Positions 61,589 through 64,000 of a stretch of 64,000 nucleotides of DNA are shown in pieces. Within the stretch, counting starts at the first letter, position 1. Every line of letters starts with the position of its first letter. The notes below the pieces were generated by a model that saw nothing but the letters and a program-made list of their open reading frames with translations, did not search any database and was not told the DNA's origin. The stretch is from Natronohydrobacter sp. (GTDB lineage Bacteria; Pseudomonadota; Alphaproteobacteria; Rhodobacterales; Rhodobacteraceae), in assembly GCA_030603695.1 (NCBI GenBank), contig JAUVXF010000001.1, positions 124,001 to 188,000 of the forward strand. The letters run 5' to 3'. A program made the translations under genes and the position numbers.

Positions 61589-63088
61589 ATGAGTGTCGAG
61601 CTCAGGAATATAGTCATGGATTTTCCCGGCACCCGCGCACTGAACGGGGTGTCATGCGAAATCCGACTGGATGAAGTCCATGGTCTGATCGGCGAGAATG
61701 GCGCGGGCAAATCCACCTTGATGAGCATTCTGGCCGGCATCCAGTCGCCCAGTTCGGGAACCCTCTCGCTGGATGGACGCCCGCTTGCGCTGAGTTGCCC
61801 GATGGATGCGCTGGCCCAAGGAATTGCGCTGGTCAGCCAGGAAGGCAGCCTTGTGCCGTCCTTGTCGGGGGCCGAGAACATCCTTCTGGGCGACGAGCCG
61901 CGGATCGCGGGCGTGCTACGACGCTCTGCGCTGATGGCGCGTGCGCGAACCCTGATGGAGAACTGGTTTCCCGATGCGGGGATTGACCTTGCCGTGCCGG
62001 TGCAATCGCTGGACATGGCCGACCAGAAGGTCATCGAAATCGTGCGGGCGCTGCGCCGCGATGTGCGTCTGGTCATTCTGGACGAACCCACCGCCACGTT
62101 GCAATCGCGCGAGAAGGAACAGCTTTGGAAGATCATCCGCCGCCTGCCAGAGCGCGGCGTGGGCGTGGTGCTGATCAGCCATTTCCTGAGCGAGGTCAAA
62201 GCACTGTCTGACCGCATCACGGTGCTGCGGGATGGTCGCAAGATCACGACCGATCGGGCCGAGGCGCTGTCGGTTGAGGATATGATTACCCTGATGCTGG
62301 AACGTGGCGCGAAAGGCCACGGGGACAGCCGGGCAAAGACCCCCAGTCTGGCCAGCCCCGTGCTAAGCGTAAGCGACTGGCGCGCGGGCACTGTCACGGT
62401 TGACCGTTTCGTCCTGCATCCAGGCGAGGTTGTGGGCCTGATCGGGCTGACAGGTGCCGGGCATTTCGGATTTGCCCGATCGCTTTTCAGCGGCACGGGG
62501 TATCTGAAAGGCCAGATGCAACTGGGCGGCACCACCATCACCAAACCGACACCGCGCCGCATGCAGGGCATGGGCATGGCCTTTGTTCCCGATCATCGCA
62601 TGGAAAACGCGCTGATGCCCGATGGCACGATCCGCGAGAACCTGTCAGTGGTGCACCCCGAAGCAGGGCTGCGCGCCGGCGTCCTGAGTGTTGCCCGCGA
62701 AACCACAGAAGCCGCGCGCGTGATGGCCGAATTGAAGGTGCGCGCAAGCGGGACAGGCCAGACCGTCAAGACCTTGTCGGGCGGCAACAAGCAGAAGATC
62801 AGCTTGGGCAAATGGCTTTATGGGGCCGAGGGCCGCTACCGCGTGATGATCCTCATAGAGCCGACCGAAGGCGTCGATATTGGCGCGAAACAGGAAATTT
62901 ACGGGCATATACGGCGTATGGCGGAAAGCGGTGTCGGCGTGATCGTCGCCTCTTCGGATCTGCTGGAAATAGAGCAGATCGCACATCGCGTTGTGCCCTT
63001 CGCCGATGGCAGGCCGGGGCCTGACATTCCCTTAACCGATTATTCAGAAGCGCGATTCATCGCCGCCATGATGGGGACACATGCATGA
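61589..63088 (+). CDS. Sugar ABC transporter ATPase (RbsA/MglA type, two nucleotide-binding domains)
   Basis: The 499-residue protein carries two ABC domains. The first (about 1-245) has Walker A GENGAGKST (33-41) and Walker B LVILDEPTATL. The second (about 250-499) has LIGLTGAGHFGFARSLFSG where the Walker A Lys is absent, as is usual in this subfamily, a good signature LSGGNKQKISLGKWL, and MILIEPTEGVDIGAKQEIYG where the family normally has LILDEPTRG, so the Walker B Asp appears replaced by Ile. One active site should suffice for transport. It is followed by the permease with a four-base ATGA overlap. Confidence 0.9.
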   Translation: MSVELRNIVMDFPGTRALNGVSCEIRLDEVHGLIGENGAGKSTLMSILAGIQSPSSGTLSLDGRPLALSCPMDALAQGIALVSQEGSLVPSLSGAENILLGDEPRIAGVLRRSALMARARTLMENWFPDAGIDLAVPVQSLDMADQKVIEIVRALRRDVRLVILDEPTATLQSREKEQLWKIIRRLPERGVGVVLISHFLSEVKALSDRITVLRDGRKITTDRAEALSVEDMITLMLERGAKGHGDSRAKTPSLASPVLSVSDWRAGTVTVDRFVLHPGEVVGLIGLTGAGHFGFARSLFSGTGYLKGQMQLGGTTITKPTPRRMQGMGMAFVPDHRMENALMPDGTIRENLSVVHPEAGLRAGVLSVARETTEAARVMAELKVRASGTGQTVKTLSGGNKQKISLGKWLYGAEGRYRVMILIEPTEGVDIGAKQEIYGHIRRMAESGVGVIVASSDLLEIEQIAHRVVPFADGRPGPDIPLTDYSEARFIAAMMGTHA

Positions 63089-64000
63089 ACACCGAAACCC
63101 TGACACAAGCCGCCGATGCAAAGCCGGGCAAGGCCAAGCCACGCAATGACTGGTTGCTTCGTTATTCCACGCTGATCGTTCTGGCGATGATGTTCCTGGG
63201 CTTTTCGCTGTTCGTGGACAGGTTCTTCACGGTGTTCAACCTGTCGAACATCCTGCAACAGATCGCTATTCTGGGGATCGTGGGGGCTGGCCTGACCTTT
63301 GGCTTTGCCGCCAAGGAGATCGATCTGTCGGTGGGGTATACTGTCGGTCTTGCGGGCATCCTGACGCCCTTGATGCTGATAAACGACTACGGCCTTGTAT
63401 CCGCGTTTCTTGTCGCGATTGGGGCCGGGCTGATCATCGGCCTGGTGAATGGCTTGCTTGTCACCAAGGTTGGTATCCCCTCGCTGATCGCGACCCTTGC
63501 GACCGGGTCGATCCTGTTCGGTATCAACTTTCTGGTGACGGGGGGGCGAGCGATCTATGGCGGTTTGCCAGATGCCTATCTGTGGCTGGGACAGGGGCGC
63601 GTCTGGCAATTGCCGGTTCTGGCCTTCTTCATGCTGGCCGCAGTCGCCGTCGCCTGGTTCGCCATGGAGCGCACGGTCTTTGGCCGCTATATTTATGCTG
63701 TGGGCGGCAATCGCAAGGCCGCCGAATTGTCGGGAATCCGGGTGGATTTCTACCGCATTTCGTCGCTTGTTCTGGTCGCTGTCTTTGCCGCCGTGGCGGG
63801 CCTTCTTCTGGCCGCGAGGCTTGGATCGGGCCAGCCCAATGTGGGCGAGCGTTTCTTGCTGGATGGCCTGGCGACCGTGTTCATCGGCATGACAATGTTT
63901 CGCCCCGGCACGGCTACGATCATCGGAACCTTCTGTGGTGCGCTGTTCATCGGCGTCATCAATAACGGCCTGAACCTGATGGGCATGGATACCTTCATCC
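63085..64000 (+). CDS. Sugar ABC transporter permease (RbsC type), 3' end outside window
   Basis: The ATG at 63085 overlaps the ATPase stop by four bases. About 305 codons are visible and the frame is open at the window end. The protein has a short charged N-terminus (MNTETLTQAADAKPGKAK), then repeated hydrophobic spans. Family features are FNLSNILQQIAILGIVGAGLTF (about 50-71), AKEIDLSVGYTVGLAGI and GIPSLIATLATGSILFGINFLVTGG, then YAVGGNRKAAELSGIRVDFYRI near 210-230 and FRPGTATIIGTFCGALFIGVINNGLNLMGMD. The missing part should be the last one or two spans. Confidence 0.92.
   Translation, partial: MNTETLTQAADAKPGKAKPRNDWLLRYSTLIVLAMMFLGFSLFVDRFFTVFNLSNILQQIAILGIVGAGLTFGFAAKEIDLSVGYTVGLAGILTPLMLINDYGLVSAFLVAIGAGLIIGLVNGLLVTKVGIPSLIATLATGSILFGINFLVTGGRAIYGGLPDAYLWLGQGRVWQLPVLAFFMLAAVAVAWFAMERTVFGRYIYAVGGNRKAAELSGIRVDFYRISSLVLVAVFAAVAGLLLAARLGSGQPNVGERFLLDGLATVFIGMTMFRPGTATIIGTFCGALFIGVINNGLNLMGMDTFI

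Overview
The window is a stretch of high-GC bacterial chromosome. Gene content and order point to the alphaproteobacterial order Rhodobacterales (Rhodobacteraceae sensu lato). The main clues are an ilvE / petP-petR block, a LolA-FtsK-DapC block, a SecA / PpiC / ArgJ / MutT block, compact operons with frequent ATGA overlaps, and a very high density of GCGC-rich codons. This is inference from protein families and style; no rRNA or marker phylogeny is available here. Most of the window is ordinary core chromosome. No CRISPR array, rRNA operon, complete prophage or complete insertion sequence was seen.

Layout. 1-3000: the 3' end of a GntP permease, small envelope proteins, a phosphopantetheinyl-transferase-like protein with altered catalytic positions, and LolA. 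3001-9800: FtsK, DapC-like aminotransferase, IlvE, and the divergent MarR/response-regulator pair petP-petR. 9900-14750: pnp and two capsule-export genes (KpsE-like and KpsT-like). 14976-19180: a divergent pair of peptidoglycan genes (MepK/DUF882-like and an L,D-transpeptidase), then an ACP-ketosynthase pair. 19600-27550: peroxiredoxin, FAD reductase, RsmD, HAD phosphatase, a ThDP enzyme, FMN reductase and a DUF2189 membrane protein. 27551-32850: an orphan MttB-family methyltransferase and the NAD operon nadA-nadB-nadC. 33028-37044: a DUF1007/NicO metal transport pair (ZevAB-like), a MATE exporter and an EamA exporter. 37163-41681: a complete branched-chain-amino-acid-type ABC transporter (liv type). 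41866-47234: M3 peptidase and dnaK-dnaJ. 47339-58690: small secreted proteins, RadC, a SecA-adjacent membrane protein, secA, ppiC, argJ, mutT, a 45-residue protein, a UbiB/ABC1 kinase and galE. 58823-58898: tRNA-Val(UAC).

Beyond the tRNA the character changes. A gene-poor, debris-like stretch (58899-59431) is followed by a SorC-type regulator divergent from a ribose/galactose-type sugar ABC operon that runs off the end of the window. Its codon choice differs visibly from the rest (more ATC, GTC, TCG and GAC, fewer GCGCGC runs), which suggests a horizontally acquired block beside the tRNA gene.

The most interesting non-genic signal is a family of structured repeats. Repeat A (about 170-190 bp when full, at least five full or partial copies) contains two small hairpins whose stems change in a compensatory way between copies. 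One copy abuts, in frame, the signal peptide of the ZevA-like protein, so it appears to supply that protein's N-terminus; another supplies the last residues of the UbiB-family protein. Repeat B is a 19-bp core plus a variable GC hairpin. It occurs three times, each time between two convergent genes, which suggests a recurring gene-end element. Two copies of a third palindrome (C) follow two plus-strand genes. Other points worth follow-up are a plus-strand terminator with an upstream hairpin between two minus-strand genes (candidate sRNA near 7433-7514), the catalytically altered PPTase homologue, and clear inverted repeats at the nad operon and the SorC-type sugar operon.
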